64,000 nt of DNA from Verrucomicrobiota bacterium JB024 (GTDB taxonomy: Bacteria; Verrucomicrobiota; Verrucomicrobiia; Opitutales; Cerasicoccaceae): positions 22,769 through 86,768 of the forward strand of contig JAUTCS010000074.1 of NCBI GenBank assembly GCA_030673825.1, written 5' to 3'. Below the pieces are notes generated by a model. The model saw nothing but the letters and a program-made list of their open reading frames with translations, was not told where the DNA came from and did not search any database. Both the position numbers and the translations under genes were made by a program. The first letter of the stretch is position 1. Each line of letters begins with the position of its first letter. Positions 28,010 to 37,177 of the stretch are shown here, in pieces.

Positions 28010-28978
28010 ATGAATACACTATACCCAACTCGTCTCCGTAATCTTGTTTTCCCTTGCGTTCTTGCCGGGTTCGTTTGTTTTTCGGCCCTTTCCGCGCATG
28101 CAACCCTGATCGCCTATGATACGTTCACGACCGATCCGGGTGGCTACACGGTTGATACAAATATATTCGGGCAGTCCTCAACGATTGAGACTTACGGGTT
28201 CACCGGTGTCTGGGGTGGCACGAATTCCAACTTCTTCACGTCCCGCACACTGGGGATGCAAAAAGACGGTGTCATCACCTCTTCGGGAGTGGTGCGGCTG
28301 AGCACCAGCTCGGGTCTGTCCCGCTCGGATAACCGTGGCTTCAATGCGCTTGCCGGCCAGAGCACGCTGTGGTTCGGCTCGTACATGCGCGTGGACGCCA
28401 ATGCCCTCACGCCCTCCAATGGCGCCGAGCTGATGTTCGGGTTTACATCGGGCGGGGTCCCCTTGGGGTCGACCGACTCGGCGACAGGCGCACTGTGGAG
28501 TACCAGCAACGGCGGAAGCCTCTCCGGTTTTCAGTGGGGGGTCAGCAGCAGCAATAGTCTGGTCGTGAAGTATCAGTCGGGCAGTAACACGGTTGATACG
28601 GTCGATAGTGGTTTTGTGCTCAGTTCGGCCTATCCGACCACCTATTTCCTGGTGGCTCAGTTGCTCGTCAACGAGTCGGGCAACGACACGCTCAACGTAT
28701 GGGTGCTGACGTCGACCCCGGTGGACGAGAGTGCGATCCTGAGCATCACGCCGACCCTCACGGTCAGCTCGGCCGACATCCTCTCCAACAGCAGCGAGCT
28801 GGACACCCTGCTGCTCAACTCGGGGGCGACCGGCTCCACGTCCTCGCTCAGCTTTGACGATACACACATCGGCACCACCTACGCCGACCTGACTTCTATC
28901 CCTGAGCCTGCCGAGGCCGCCGGGTTGGCCGGTGCTTTGGCTGTCCTCGCGGTTTTCCTTGCGCGTCGCCGTCGGTAA
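28010..28978 (+). CDS. PEP-CTERM sorting-domain protein, lectin-like
   Basis: A 322-residue exported protein: signal peptide (LVFPCVLAGFVCFSALSAHA), a Ser/Thr/Gly-rich beta domain that looks like a concanavalin-like fold (AYDTFTTDPGGYTVD, SDNRGFNALAGQSTLWFGSYMR), and a C-terminal sorting signal, SIPEPAEAAGLAGALAVLAVFLARRRR-like: PEP motif, hydrophobic helix, Arg cluster. PEP-CTERM proteins are processed by exosortase and linked to the cell surface or matrix. Could bind the glycan handled by neighbouring enzymes; that is inference. The next gene is a pseudopilin. Confidence 0.88.
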   Translation: MNTLYPTRLRNLVFPCVLAGFVCFSALSAHATLIAYDTFTTDPGGYTVDTNIFGQSSTIETYGFTGVWGGTNSNFFTSRTLGMQKDGVITSSGVVRLSTSSGLSRSDNRGFNALAGQSTLWFGSYMRVDANALTPSNGAELMFGFTSGGVPLGSTDSATGALWSTSNGGSLSGFQWGVSSSNSLVVKYQSGSNTVDTVDSGFVLSSAYPTTYFLVAQLLVNESGNDTLNVWVLTSTPVDESAILSITPTLTVSSADILSNSSELDTLLLNSGATGSTSSLSFDDTHIGTTYADLTSIPEPAEAAGLAGALAVLAVFLARRRR

Positions 28979-29100
28979 ACAAGCGCAGGCCGCTGACGGG
29001 TGGCCATAGGGCATTTCAATTGTACTGGTAAATCTTCCATGTGGATGGGTGGGGAAGGAGCCTCCGGTTCCTTCCCCACGCCCCTCGTTTCTTTGCAGCG

Positions 29101-29808
29101 ATGAAAAACAGACTACCCCATCAAAGGACTGGCACCTCTTCCGCCTTTACGCTGATCGAGTGCCTGGTCGCGATAGTGGTTATTCTCATCGTGGTTTCCA
29201 TCGCAGTTCCGGCGATCAATGGAGTGATTGAGCGAAGCCGGACGGTTTCCTGCCAGCAGAACCTGCGGCAGCAGTACATCGCTTTCAATACATTCGCGGC
29301 CGAGAATCAGAACCGCTGGCCGGCGCGTGTCGCCTTCAACGATGACGGTAATGTGCAGGGCAACTACGTGTACTTCATCCGGGAGTACTTGCCGGCGGCG
29401 AATAACTATGGCCGTTGCATCGGCAATCTGGGAAAGGTTTATATCTGCCCCGAAGTCGAAGATCTCAGGGAGTACACCGCCGGTACGAGCTACGGCATCA
29501 ACGGTAATCTCTTCGAAAGCTTTTCCGGCCCCACGCTTATCCGGGTCGATGGTATCGCTGTCCCGCCGAGGACGATCCTGCTTGGCGACGGTTGCTGGAT
29601 CGGCAACCAGTTCACCTCATGGATTGACCAAACGCGGCTCCCGGGGCGGACTTTTCCCGAGTCGAACCCATCTCCGTCCATGCATACGCAAGGCGGAGCT
29701 AATCTTCTTTTTTGCGACGGCCATGTCGAGTACTGGCCGGACACCTCGATCCTGACGCAACGCCAATACCTGGATGGTGGCCCCAAGGATGTTTGGACCT
29801 TGAAATAG
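29101..29808 (+). CDS. pseudopilin with prepilin leader and H-X-DG motif
   Basis: A 235-residue protein with prepilin leader SSAFTLIECLVAIVVILIVVSIAVPAI; the Glu at position 5 after the expected cleavage is present. The middle has SCQQNLRQQYIAFNTFAAENQNRWP, and the C terminus has HTQGGANLLFCDGHVEYW, a variant of the H-X9-DGHV signature with one extra residue. It is one of three such proteins in this window. Start set at ATG 29101, directly before the leader; upstream in-frame extension lacks any sense. It precedes the NanA-like aldolase by 19 bp, so it is probably co-transcribed with catabolic genes. Confidence 0.85.
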   Translation: MKNRLPHQRTGTSSAFTLIECLVAIVVILIVVSIAVPAINGVIERSRTVSCQQNLRQQYIAFNTFAAENQNRWPARVAFNDDGNVQGNYVYFIREYLPAANNYGRCIGNLGKVYICPEVEDLREYTAGTSYGINGNLFESFSGPTLIRVDGIAVPPRTILLGDGCWIGNQFTSWIDQTRLPGRTFPESNPSPSMHTQGGANLLFCDGHVEYWPDTSILTQRQYLDGGPKDVWTLK

Positions 29809-29827
29809 TCCTGTATCGCTCTGCTTT

Positions 29828-30862
29828 ATGAAGACAGTAACTGATGAATTTACCGGCCATAAGTCCGGACATGTTTCGCAGGCCAAGGACTCCGACACGG
29901 TGTCCTGCCAGATTTCGCGCTTCACCGGGCTTGTGGCCGCGCCGTTTACGCCGTTTCTGGGCGACGGCTCGCTCAACCTCGACGTTATTCCCGAGTACGC
30001 GCGCTTTCTGAAGCAGCGGGGCGTGAGTGCGGCGTTTATTTGCGGAACGACCGGTGAGTGTACCTCGCTCTCGATCTCGGAGCGGGAGGCCGTGGCAGAG
30101 GCATGGTTACACGAGCCGGTTCTTCCGGTTATCGTGCATACTGGGCATACGACGTTGAGAGACGCGCGTCGTCTTGCCGTGCATGCGCAAGAATGTGGGG
30201 CCGTGGCTGTCGCCGCTTTCGCGCCTTTCTTCTTCAAGCCGCGTAATCCGGTTGAAATGGTCGAGTGGTGCGCGGCAATCGCGGAGGTGGTGCCGGAGTT
30301 GCCGTTTTATTACTACCATATCCCTTCGATGACCGGGGCGGATATGCCGGTCGCCGAGATACTGGAATGTGCCGAATCTCGCATCCCTAACCTGGCCGGG
30401 GTCAAGTACACCTACGAGGATATCGACGACTTTGAAACCTGCCTGCGCTATCGGGATCATCGTTTCGACCTGCTGTTCGGGCGCGACGAGCTGCTGATGG
30501 AGGGCTGGCAGCACGGTGCCCGTGGAGCCGTCGGTAGCACCTATAACTATGCCTCCCCCCTCTATCTGCGCATTCTCAAGGCCTTGGAAAATGGTCACCC
30601 GGATGAAGCCCGCGCCCTGCAGGATCTGGCGATCTCCATGATCGATATCTGCAACAGCGCGGGTGTCACGCATCTGGCTGCTTCGAAGGCGCTGATGGGC
30701 ATGCTGGGGGTGGAATGCGGTCCGGTCCGCCTGCCGCTGGCGAATCCCACGCCGCGTCAACTGTCGGCTATGCGTGACAAGCTGGAGGCGTTGGGATTCT
30801 TCGCGCCGGATTTCGGCGGTGTTGTGAAGAAGACGAGCGGGGCTGGCAACATCACTAAATAA
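29828..30862 (+). CDS. NanA/DapA-family aldolase (N-acetylneuraminate lyase-like)
   Basis: A 344-residue class I aldolase of the dihydrodipicolinate synthase superfamily. LVAAPFTPFLGDGSLNLDVIP and ICGTTGECTSLSISERE are the substrate-carboxylate loop. FYYYHIPSMTGADMP carries the catalytic Tyr and is close to the YYYHIP motif of N-acetylneuraminate lyases. LAGVKYTYEDI contains the Schiff-base Lys193. It splits a 2-keto-3-deoxy acid into pyruvate plus an aldehyde; sialic acid is possible given the sialidase, but a 2-keto-3-deoxy-sugar acid is also plausible. The first 30 residues are a nonconserved extension. Confidence 0.87.
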   Translation: MKTVTDEFTGHKSGHVSQAKDSDTVSCQISRFTGLVAAPFTPFLGDGSLNLDVIPEYARFLKQRGVSAAFICGTTGECTSLSISEREAVAEAWLHEPVLPVIVHTGHTTLRDARRLAVHAQECGAVAVAAFAPFFFKPRNPVEMVEWCAAIAEVVPELPFYYYHIPSMTGADMPVAEILECAESRIPNLAGVKYTYEDIDDFETCLRYRDHRFDLLFGRDELLMEGWQHGARGAVGSTYNYASPLYLRILKALENGHPDEARALQDLAISMIDICNSAGVTHLAASKALMGMLGVECGPVRLPLANPTPRQLSAMRDKLEALGFFAPDFGGVVKKTSGAGNITK

Positions 30863-30910
30863 AAGAGGATTCTTTTTATCGTCCTTACGTTTTACCAGAT
30901 CGCTCAATTT

Positions 30911-31723
30911 ATGACTGATTTTATGGACTCAAGTCTTCGACAGGAAACATTGGCCGACCCGCGCCCACAGGAGAATGCCAGCCGGATTACCCACCGGGAA
31001 ATGCTCCAGCTTAAGCGTTGGAACACACCCACCATTTACAACGGGTGGGAGCAAATTACCCATGCGGACATCGCAGCGGACGCTTTCAATCTGGAAGAGA
31101 CCTGCGACTTTATGCCCTGGATGGGGCCCATGGTTGGGCGTGCCGTGACCGTCATGATCGAGCCTGGAAACACGGCCCATACCCGCAACGCTGCGGTGGC
31201 CTGGCGTGAGTATCGTGAATACCTTGCCTCGGTACCGGGGCCCAAGATCGTCGTGGTTCAGGACCTGGAAAAGCCGCGCACCATCGGGTCTTTTTGGGGA
31301 GAGGTTAATAGTAACGCGCATCGGGCATTGGGCTGTGTCGGCACCATCACCGACGGGGCGATTCGTGACTTGGACGAGATGGCCAACGCGGGGTTCAAGG
31401 CGCTGGCGCGTCGGCTCTGCGTCGGCCACGCGCATGTGACGCCGGTGCGCTGGAACGTTCCCGTCGAGGTTTTCGGGCGCACGGTGCGACCGGGGCAGCT
31501 CATACACGCCGATAAGCACGGCTTTATGGCCGTGCCCGAGGAAGACGAGCCGGGCTTGCTCGACGCCGTGCTTTTCATGGACGCCAACGAATGCAAGACC
31601 GTGATTCCCGCCGCTCGCGAGTCGGGGCGTTCGTTTGAGGCCATTATCCAAGACTTGGCCAAGGCGGGGCAGGCGTTCAGTCAGGCCGCCCAGGATAAAT
31701 TCAATCGTCGGGGAGAGTGGTGA
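30911..31723 (+). CDS. RraA-like aldolase family protein
   Basis: A 270-residue protein of the RraA/4-hydroxy-4-methyl-2-oxoglutarate aldolase family: N-terminal TIYNGWEQI, TVMIEPGNTAHTRN, KIVVVQDLEKPRTIGSFWGEVNSNAHRALGCVGTITDGAIRDLDEM with the family's D-G-x-x-R-D active-site motif, and GRTVRPGQLIHADKHGFMAVPEE. These enzymes cleave or decarboxylate 2-keto acids with a divalent metal. Together with the preceding aldolase it points to a pathway ending in pyruvate. It follows that gene by 48 bp on the same strand. Confidence 0.85.
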   Translation: MTDFMDSSLRQETLADPRPQENASRITHREMLQLKRWNTPTIYNGWEQITHADIAADAFNLEETCDFMPWMGPMVGRAVTVMIEPGNTAHTRNAAVAWREYREYLASVPGPKIVVVQDLEKPRTIGSFWGEVNSNAHRALGCVGTITDGAIRDLDEMANAGFKALARRLCVGHAHVTPVRWNVPVEVFGRTVRPGQLIHADKHGFMAVPEEDEPGLLDAVLFMDANECKTVIPAARESGRSFEAIIQDLAKAGQAFSQAAQDKFNRRGEW

Positions 31724-31796
31724 ATCCCTCCACCCAGCTCGCCTGTTCTCCTTTATCTTTCATTATTATTACGTTTACTTGATATATATTATAAAA

Positions 31797-33668
31797 ATGT
31801 TTTCTCATGCCCCTTCACGCCCTTTTACTCGCATCTTTACCTCGGGTAAGCACATAGGATACACACTGCTTCTGGCTCTTGCCATGCAGACGACACTGGC
31901 GCAAGAACCTGCGGTGCTGAAGGGAACCGAGCTTGGGCTCGTTCCCGACACGGGAGAGATTATCCCGTTGGAAACGGTTCGTCGCGCAGTGGCCCGTGTC
32001 GCCGAAGAGTCAAGCGCCCGGCTGGTTCTGGAACCGGGGCGTTACGATTTTGCCGCTCCCGCTGATCCGTCCGAGGCCAATGTCTTCGACTTCAGCAGTG
32101 CGACGAATCTTGAGATCGACGGGCAGGGAGCGCTTCTGGTCTTCCGCGGTAAGGCGACTGCCTTCCGTTTTACCCGAAGCCGTGACGTCCGGCTGTCGAA
32201 CGTGCAGGTTGACTGGGATGTGCCACCGTTTGCGCAGGGAACGATTACCGCCTCAGGGGAGGACTACATCGACGTACGTCTGGATCCCGGCTATCCCTAC
32301 GCGGGCGAAAGGATCGAAGGGCTGATGGATTATGACCCGGAAACACGCCTGCCAATCGGAAATTTCGACATGTTCCGGGACTACATTCTCTCGGTTGAGA
32401 GGGTCGAGCCTGAGACGCTGCGTCTGACTTTCGACATCCATAAACACGCCGACAAGACCGAGTATGTCCGGCAGTGCCTGCAGCATATCGTGGGTAACAA
32501 AGTTATCCTGCGCTACAGTGTTTATGGTCACTATGGTGTGCTGCTGACGCGCTGCGAAGATGTCCGGCTGGAGGGTGTGCGCATCTATACCGTCCCCGGG
32601 ATGGCCGTTCAGGCGAACCGTTGCGAGGGCCTTACGCTGGACCGTGTCGAGGTGCGTCCGCGTCCGGGTACCGACTGGCTGATGTCCACGACGGCGGATT
32701 GCATCTTTCTGACACACTGCACCGGTGAAATTCTGATCCAGGACTGCCATTTTGAGGCTACCGGTGATGACGGACTGAACATTACCGGGGCTAAATACTG
32801 GCACCTGAGTCAGATGAGCGAACGTAAAAACCTGCTGGTAGCCCCCCCTCCGGGGGTGTGGGAAGGTCCCGTGCCGGAGCCGGGAGACGTGTTGGAATTC
32901 GCCGGGGCGAGGGACCTCGTGGTGGTGGCCAAGGTTCCGGTTCGCCAAGCCGTGTGGAACCCGAAGACCCGGTTATTTGAAATCGAGCTGACCGAGCCGC
33001 TTCCTGACAATGTTCGGCTGGGCGATTTCGTGGTGAGCCGCCGCTATTGTGGGCAGGCGAAAATTGTGCGCTCGACTTATCGGGGCATCCGTTCGCGGGC
33101 CATCGTCCTGTCCGCTGACGATGTGGTGATCGAAAACTGCTACTTCGAGGGGATGCCCGAACCGGCCATCATGCTGAAGGGGGGAGACCGCCACCATCAG
33201 GAGGGGCCCGTGTGCAACCGCATCTTTGTGCGCAATAATGTTTTTGAGCGTGTTGGCGGTCCTGTGGTCCAAGCCTCGGCGGGAGCAACTGACCCGGGGG
33301 CGGATGTCGTCCACGATGTGGTGATCGAGGGCAATGTGGTGCTGGCCGATCCGGCCTTCCGGGCTAAACGGGTCTTTCACTGCTATGATCGCTGGGCCTA
33401 CCTGAACTCAGGGCTCAGCCTGGCCTCAATCACCGGGATGAGCATCCGTAACAACGTCTTCGATGGGCTTTCCGGTAACGTGATCTTTCTGGACCGGGTT
33501 AGTGACGTGGACGTGGAGGGGAATCGCTCGCTCTCGGGCGGCGACATTGTGGTGGATGAGGGAACCTGCTCCAGTGTCCGGGTGGGCGCCAATCCCGGCC
33601 TGACCCTCTCCCCGAATGAAAACGGTTACTACACCTCGCACCCCCGGCGTATCAGTGACCTACGCTGA
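31797..33668 (+). CDS. secreted right-handed beta-helix protein
   Basis: A 623-residue protein with a signal peptide (HIGYTLLLALAMQTTLAQE). The rest has repeated beta-helix coils, for example TNLEIDGQGALLVFRGKATAF, RDVRLSNVQVDWDVP, VRLEGVRIYTVPGMAV, IVIENCYFEGMPEP-like VVIENCYFEGMPEP and MSIRNNVFDGLSGNVI, and resembles pectate-lyase/GH28/GH110-like folds. CHFEATGDDGLNITGAKYW with adjacent Asp residues recalls the catalytic D-D of polygalacturonase-like enzymes. Likely a surface or periplasmic glycosidase or lyase. Its last 17 bp overlap tail to tail with the GntR gene. ATG 31797 is preferred, just before the signal peptide. Confidence 0.8.
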   Translation: MFSHAPSRPFTRIFTSGKHIGYTLLLALAMQTTLAQEPAVLKGTELGLVPDTGEIIPLETVRRAVARVAEESSARLVLEPGRYDFAAPADPSEANVFDFSSATNLEIDGQGALLVFRGKATAFRFTRSRDVRLSNVQVDWDVPPFAQGTITASGEDYIDVRLDPGYPYAGERIEGLMDYDPETRLPIGNFDMFRDYILSVERVEPETLRLTFDIHKHADKTEYVRQCLQHIVGNKVILRYSVYGHYGVLLTRCEDVRLEGVRIYTVPGMAVQANRCEGLTLDRVEVRPRPGTDWLMSTTADCIFLTHCTGEILIQDCHFEATGDDGLNITGAKYWHLSQMSERKNLLVAPPPGVWEGPVPEPGDVLEFAGARDLVVVAKVPVRQAVWNPKTRLFEIELTEPLPDNVRLGDFVVSRRYCGQAKIVRSTYRGIRSRAIVLSADDVVIENCYFEGMPEPAIMLKGGDRHHQEGPVCNRIFVRNNVFERVGGPVVQASAGATDPGADVVHDVVIEGNVVLADPAFRAKRVFHCYDRWAYLNSGLSLASITGMSIRNNVFDGLSGNVIFLDRVSDVDVEGNRSLSGGDIVVDEGTCSSVRVGANPGLTLSPNENGYYTSHPRRISDLR

Positions 33669-34356
33669 TGGGCTGGTCGGCTCCCGACCAGGAGCGCTCG
33701 AAGAGCCGGGGCATACTTCTGCGCAGGTGCTGACGCATGAGGTTTTCTGCTTCGTCGGGCTCGGCTTCCATCAGATTCTCCAGTAGCCGGACGTGATTGT
33801 CGCGGCTGCTGGGGATATGGGTGGAGATGTACAGGTTGAGTGCGCTGAACAGCTTCTGCTGCATGACCGTACGGAAAGCGGCCTCCATCTGCGGGCAATC
33901 CATGCACTGGATCAGACCCATGTGGAAGGCGTATTCGGCATCCCATTCTTCGCCGTACCGGGGGTTCTCCAGTTCGTCAATGACAAGGGCGAGCTTATGG
34001 AGCTCATCTTTACGCGCGCGGATGGGGTCCCCACAGTAGTAGCGGGCAGCTTCACATTCCAGCGCTTCACGTACGATCACCTGCCCGCGCAGATCCGTGA
34101 TGCTGACAGCGCGTACGAGTGTGCCTTTCCTGGGCAAAGTTTCCAGATAGCCTTCGGACTCGAGCCGGACCATTGCCTCCAGCACCGGTGCGACGCTCAT
34201 GTTGAGTTCTTGCGCGATCTCTCGGCGATTCAAGAGCGTGCCAGGTGAGTAACGGTGATCCAGTAGTCTGGCGAGAATCATCTGGTAAGACTGGTCGGCC
34301 AGAGAGCCATTCTTCTTGGCTTTTCGTGGTGTGAAATTTTTATTGATCTTTGACAT
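33652..34356 (-). CDS. GntR-family regulator, FadR/FCD subfamily
   Basis: A 234-residue regulator. N-terminal winged helix: SYQMILARLLDHRYSPGTLLNRREIAQELNMSVAPVLEAMVRLESEGYLETLPRKGTLV. C-terminal FCD domain: REALECEAARYYC, HKLALVIDELENP, DAEYAFHMGLIQC with the metal-ligand D..H pattern, and IPSSRDNHVRLLENLMEAEPDEAENLMRQHLRR. FCD regulators sense acids such as uronates or lactate, which suits this acid-sugar cluster. ATG 34356 is used; an in-frame GTG lies 39 bp further upstream. Confidence 0.9.
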   Translation of the reverse strand: MSKINKNFTPRKAKKNGSLADQSYQMILARLLDHRYSPGTLLNRREIAQELNMSVAPVLEAMVRLESEGYLETLPRKGTLVRAVSITDLRGQVIVREALECEAARYYCGDPIRARKDELHKLALVIDELENPRYGEEWDAEYAFHMGLIQCMDCPQMEAAFRTVMQQKLFSALNLYISTHIPSSRDNHVRLLENLMEAEPDEAENLMRQHLRRSMPRLFERSWSGADQPISVGH

Positions 34357-34444
34357 GATATATGCCGAATCATGTTCCGGATGCTGTTCAGACACAAGCA
34401 GATTTACACGGCTGAGGCTTGAGGAAACGGAAGGGGAATATGGG

Positions 34445-35287
34445 CTAATTCGGGGCCACTTTGTTCGACCCCTTCAGGCGGAAAGCTCCCGGCGGCTGAC
34501 CGGTATGGCGCCGGAACACGGATGAAAAGTAGTATTCGTCGCGAAAGCCGCAGAGGGTTGAGATTTGCTTGAGGGGGAGCTTTGAGTGGGTCAGCAAGGA
34601 CTTTGCCCGCTCCAGTTTTACCTGGGTTAGAAAAGCGATCAGGCTGGTGCCGCGTTGTTCGCGGAAAAGGTGGCGTAGCCGGTCGTTGCTGATCGCTGCC
34701 TGCTCGGAGACCTCTTGCATGGAGTCGATGGTGGCGAAATGCTCGCGGATGTATTCTTCGGCGCGCCGCACGGCGGCATGCTCGGCTGAGCGCGTGTCTT
34801 CTTCGGGAGCGATACATTCGCGCAACATCGCCAACAGGGTGGCGGTGGCCCGGAGGTTCAGGATTTCCTTTTCGAGCTCGCTGGTTGGTCTTCTCCCAGA
34901 GCTGAGCTGGTCCCAGTCGTCCGAGAGCTGGTTCGCGGCGTTTCTCACGACGAGGCAGCCGTGTATTTGTTTTCTGATACGGGGAGAGACTGCGAGCTGA
35001 ACGCAAATATCCTCGCCCGGGGTATCCATAACCTGGTCATGTGGGAGATCGGGGGCATAGATCACGCAACTGCCTTCTGGAAAAGAGACCAGCTCGTTTT
35101 GTCGGTTCCCAAGCCGAGTGATACCGCTCCCGGTGCGGTGGTAGACCATCTCGATGGCTGGGTGAGAGTGTACCTGGCAAGTCACTCCCAGCTCAACCGG
35201 TGTTCGCCATCCGGCGAGAAAGTGAAGTGTCTTTCCCGCCGTTTTCTTAACCAGGTCCTGCCATGCGTCTTTGGCCATTTTATCCAT
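34445..35287 (-). CDS. AraC-family regulator with cupin sensor
   Basis: A 280-residue regulator: N-terminal AraC-type cupin arm (VTCQVHSHPAIEMVYHRTGSGI, FPEGSCVIYAPDLPHDQVM) and C-terminal pair of helix-turn-helix motifs (YIREHFATIDSMQEVSEQAAISNDRLRHLFREQRG and SKLPLKQISTLCGFRDEYYFSSVFRRHTGQPPGAFR). Probably an activator of sugar use. It is divergent from the MDR dehydrogenase-TIM barrel pair with a gap of about 107 bp, so those two genes are its likely targets. Confidence 0.92.
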   Translation of the reverse strand: MDKMAKDAWQDLVKKTAGKTLHFLAGWRTPVELGVTCQVHSHPAIEMVYHRTGSGITRLGNRQNELVSFPEGSCVIYAPDLPHDQVMDTPGEDICVQLAVSPRIRKQIHGCLVVRNAANQLSDDWDQLSSGRRPTSELEKEILNLRATATLLAMLRECIAPEEDTRSAEHAAVRRAEEYIREHFATIDSMQEVSEQAAISNDRLRHLFREQRGTSLIAFLTQVKLERAKSLLTHSKLPLKQISTLCGFRDEYYFSSVFRRHTGQPPGAFRLKGSNKVAPN

Positions 35288-35394
35288 GGTTCACTTTCTA
35301 TTAAATGTGAGCAGTTGAAATATCAGCCGTTTTTTATAAAGATTAGCCATTTCCTCATCTTGTTCAAGAATGCATCTCGGTTCAGGATGGAGGT

Positions 35395-36393
35395 ATGAAA
35401 ACCAATTCCTCGTTTCGTCTCGTTTTTCATGGCAAGCAGCAGGTAGAGCTGGAGCCTTTTGAGTTGCCTGAGGTCGCTGCCGGGCAGGTGAAAGTGAAGG
35501 TCCATTGCACCCTGATGAGCACCGGCACGGAGAACATCGTGTTCAACCGGTTGTTCGATGAAGGCACGCACTGGGACAAGTGGGTCAAGTATCCGTTTTA
35601 CCCCGGCTATGCGGCGGGGGGTGAAGTCGAATCGGTCGGCGACGGCGTCGAAACGCTCAAACCGGGCGACCGCGTTGTATTTCGAGGAGGGCATGCCTCC
35701 CATGCCGTCGTTAACGCCGGGGAGTGTTATCCGGTACCGGCAGAGGTGCCGTTGTCCGAGGCGGTTTGGTTTGCGCTGGCAAAGATCGCATTTCACGGCG
35801 CTGTCGCCGCGAACTACCGACTGGGCGACCGTGTCTTGATTATCGGTGCTGGCCCGATTGGGCAAATGTCGTTGCGTTGGGCCCGGGCGGCAGGTGCTTT
35901 AAAAGTGCTCGTGGCCGACCCGTTAAAAGAGCGTGAGACCATCGCCCTCACCGGCGGGGCCTCCGCATATATCTCCAGTCCGGCGGGGGAAGCGCGTGAG
36001 GAGATACTGGAGGCCGACGACGGCTGCCCGCCCAACGTGGTGATCGACTCCACCGGGCACCCGGCGGTCTTTGCGGCAGCTTTGGACCTGGCAGGCAAGG
36101 GCGGCCGCGTGGTTATCCTCGGCGATACAGGGCAACCCGCCCGACAGACCCTGACCGGGGATGTCATGATGAAGGGCTTGAGCATCGTCGGCGCGCACGA
36201 TGGCCATCAGATACCGGGATGGGATCAGGGCGCGATCACCGGGCTGTTTTTCTCGCTGGTGCGGGACGGGCGTTTCTCGCTCGGAGGACTCAATACGCAC
36301 ACCTTCGTGCCGGACCAGTGCGTGGAGGCGTACACGTGCGCCAACCGAGACCGCTCCAAGACGATGGGCATTCTCTTCAACTGGAAATCCTGA
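35395..36393 (+). CDS. medium-chain dehydrogenase/reductase, zinc-binding type
   Basis: A 332-residue MDR enzyme: GroES-like N terminus (TLMSTGTENIVFNRLF, GYAAGGEVESVGDGVETLKPGDRVVF) and Rossmann domain with LIIGAGPIGQMSLRWARAAGA for NAD(P)H. The four-Cys structural-zinc lobe is absent and the usual catalytic Cys is not at its normal place, so it is a bi-domain-oxidoreductase or BchC-like branch. Probably oxidises or reduces a sugar or polyol. A clear GGAGGT ribosome site precedes ATG 35395. It is followed by a TIM-barrel isomerase 12 bp downstream. Confidence 0.85.
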   Translation: MKTNSSFRLVFHGKQQVELEPFELPEVAAGQVKVKVHCTLMSTGTENIVFNRLFDEGTHWDKWVKYPFYPGYAAGGEVESVGDGVETLKPGDRVVFRGGHASHAVVNAGECYPVPAEVPLSEAVWFALAKIAFHGAVAANYRLGDRVLIIGAGPIGQMSLRWARAAGALKVLVADPLKERETIALTGGASAYISSPAGEAREEILEADDGCPPNVVIDSTGHPAVFAAALDLAGKGGRVVILGDTGQPARQTLTGDVMMKGLSIVGAHDGHQIPGWDQGAITGLFFSLVRDGRFSLGGLNTHTFVPDQCVEAYTCANRDRSKTMGILFNWKS

Positions 36394-36405
36394 ACCTGAT
36401 TTGAC

Positions 36406-37170
36406 ATGAGCACTTTGAAACAATCTTTCTCCTGGTGGTGTTACGCCAACAAGGGTGTCGAGGCTCCTGAGTTGCTGAAGGCTGCCGCCCGCATTGGCTA
36501 TGCCGGTGTCGAGCTGATCGAGCCGGAACTGTGGCAAATGGCGCGCGACGAGGGCCTGACTATCGTCAGTGTGGGCGGGCATGCATCCATCGAACAAGGT
36601 ATGAACCGACCGGATAACGCCGCCCGTATCGAACGCGAACTTCACGAGAATATCGACCGGGCGGTGGCGTTCGGCATCCCCAACCTGATCTGCTTTTCGG
36701 GTAACAGGGATGGGATTAGTGATGTGGCGGGACTGGATAACTGCGCGCAAGTGCTTGAGCGGGTCGCGCCGGTGGCCGAGCAGGCAGGCGTCACACTGAT
36801 CATGGAACTGCTTAACAGCAAGGTGGACCACCGCGACTACCAGTGCGACCATTCCGCCTGGGGAGTCGAGCTGTGCCAGCGCGTGAACTCGCCGGCCTTC
36901 AAGCTCCTCTACGATATTTACCACATGCAGATCATGGAGGGGGACGTCATCCGGACGATCGGTGAGCATCACACGTGGTTCGCCCACTACCACACGGCGG
37001 GCAACCCGGGCCGAGGCTTTATCGGCGAGGAACAGGAGGTCAACTATCCGGCGGTTGTCCGGGCTATCGAGAAAACCGGCTACACCGGCTATATCGGACA
37101 CGAGTTCCTTCCTTCCGGCGATCCTCTTCAGGAACTGCAAGAGGCCTTCGACCTATGTCAGGGGGCCTGA
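36406..37170 (+). CDS. hydroxypyruvate isomerase-like TIM barrel
   Basis: A 254-residue sugar-isomerase/AP endonuclease 2 fold protein: SFSWWCYANKGVEAPELLKAAARIGYAGVELIEPE at the start, VTLIMELLNSKVDHRDYQ with a metal-ligand Glu, KLLYDIYHMQIMEGD, WFAHYHTAGNPGRGFIGEEQEVNYPAV and YIGHEFLPSGDPL with another Glu ligand. It is closest by eye to Hyi (hydroxypyruvate isomerase) and relatives; sugar epimerase or isomerase activity on a ketose is likely. It forms a pair with the preceding dehydrogenase. Confidence 0.87.
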   Translation: MSTLKQSFSWWCYANKGVEAPELLKAAARIGYAGVELIEPELWQMARDEGLTIVSVGGHASIEQGMNRPDNAARIERELHENIDRAVAFGIPNLICFSGNRDGISDVAGLDNCAQVLERVAPVAEQAGVTLIMELLNSKVDHRDYQCDHSAWGVELCQRVNSPAFKLLYDIYHMQIMEGDVIRTIGEHHTWFAHYHTAGNPGRGFIGEEQEVNYPAVVRAIEKTGYTGYIGHEFLPSGDPLQELQEAFDLCQGA

Positions 37171-37177
37171 TTGATTG

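Noticed and set aside
33652..33668. 17-bp tail-to-tail overlap of the beta-helix gene and GntR gene as a regulatory device
   Set aside because: Short convergent overlaps are common and nothing else points to antisense control here.
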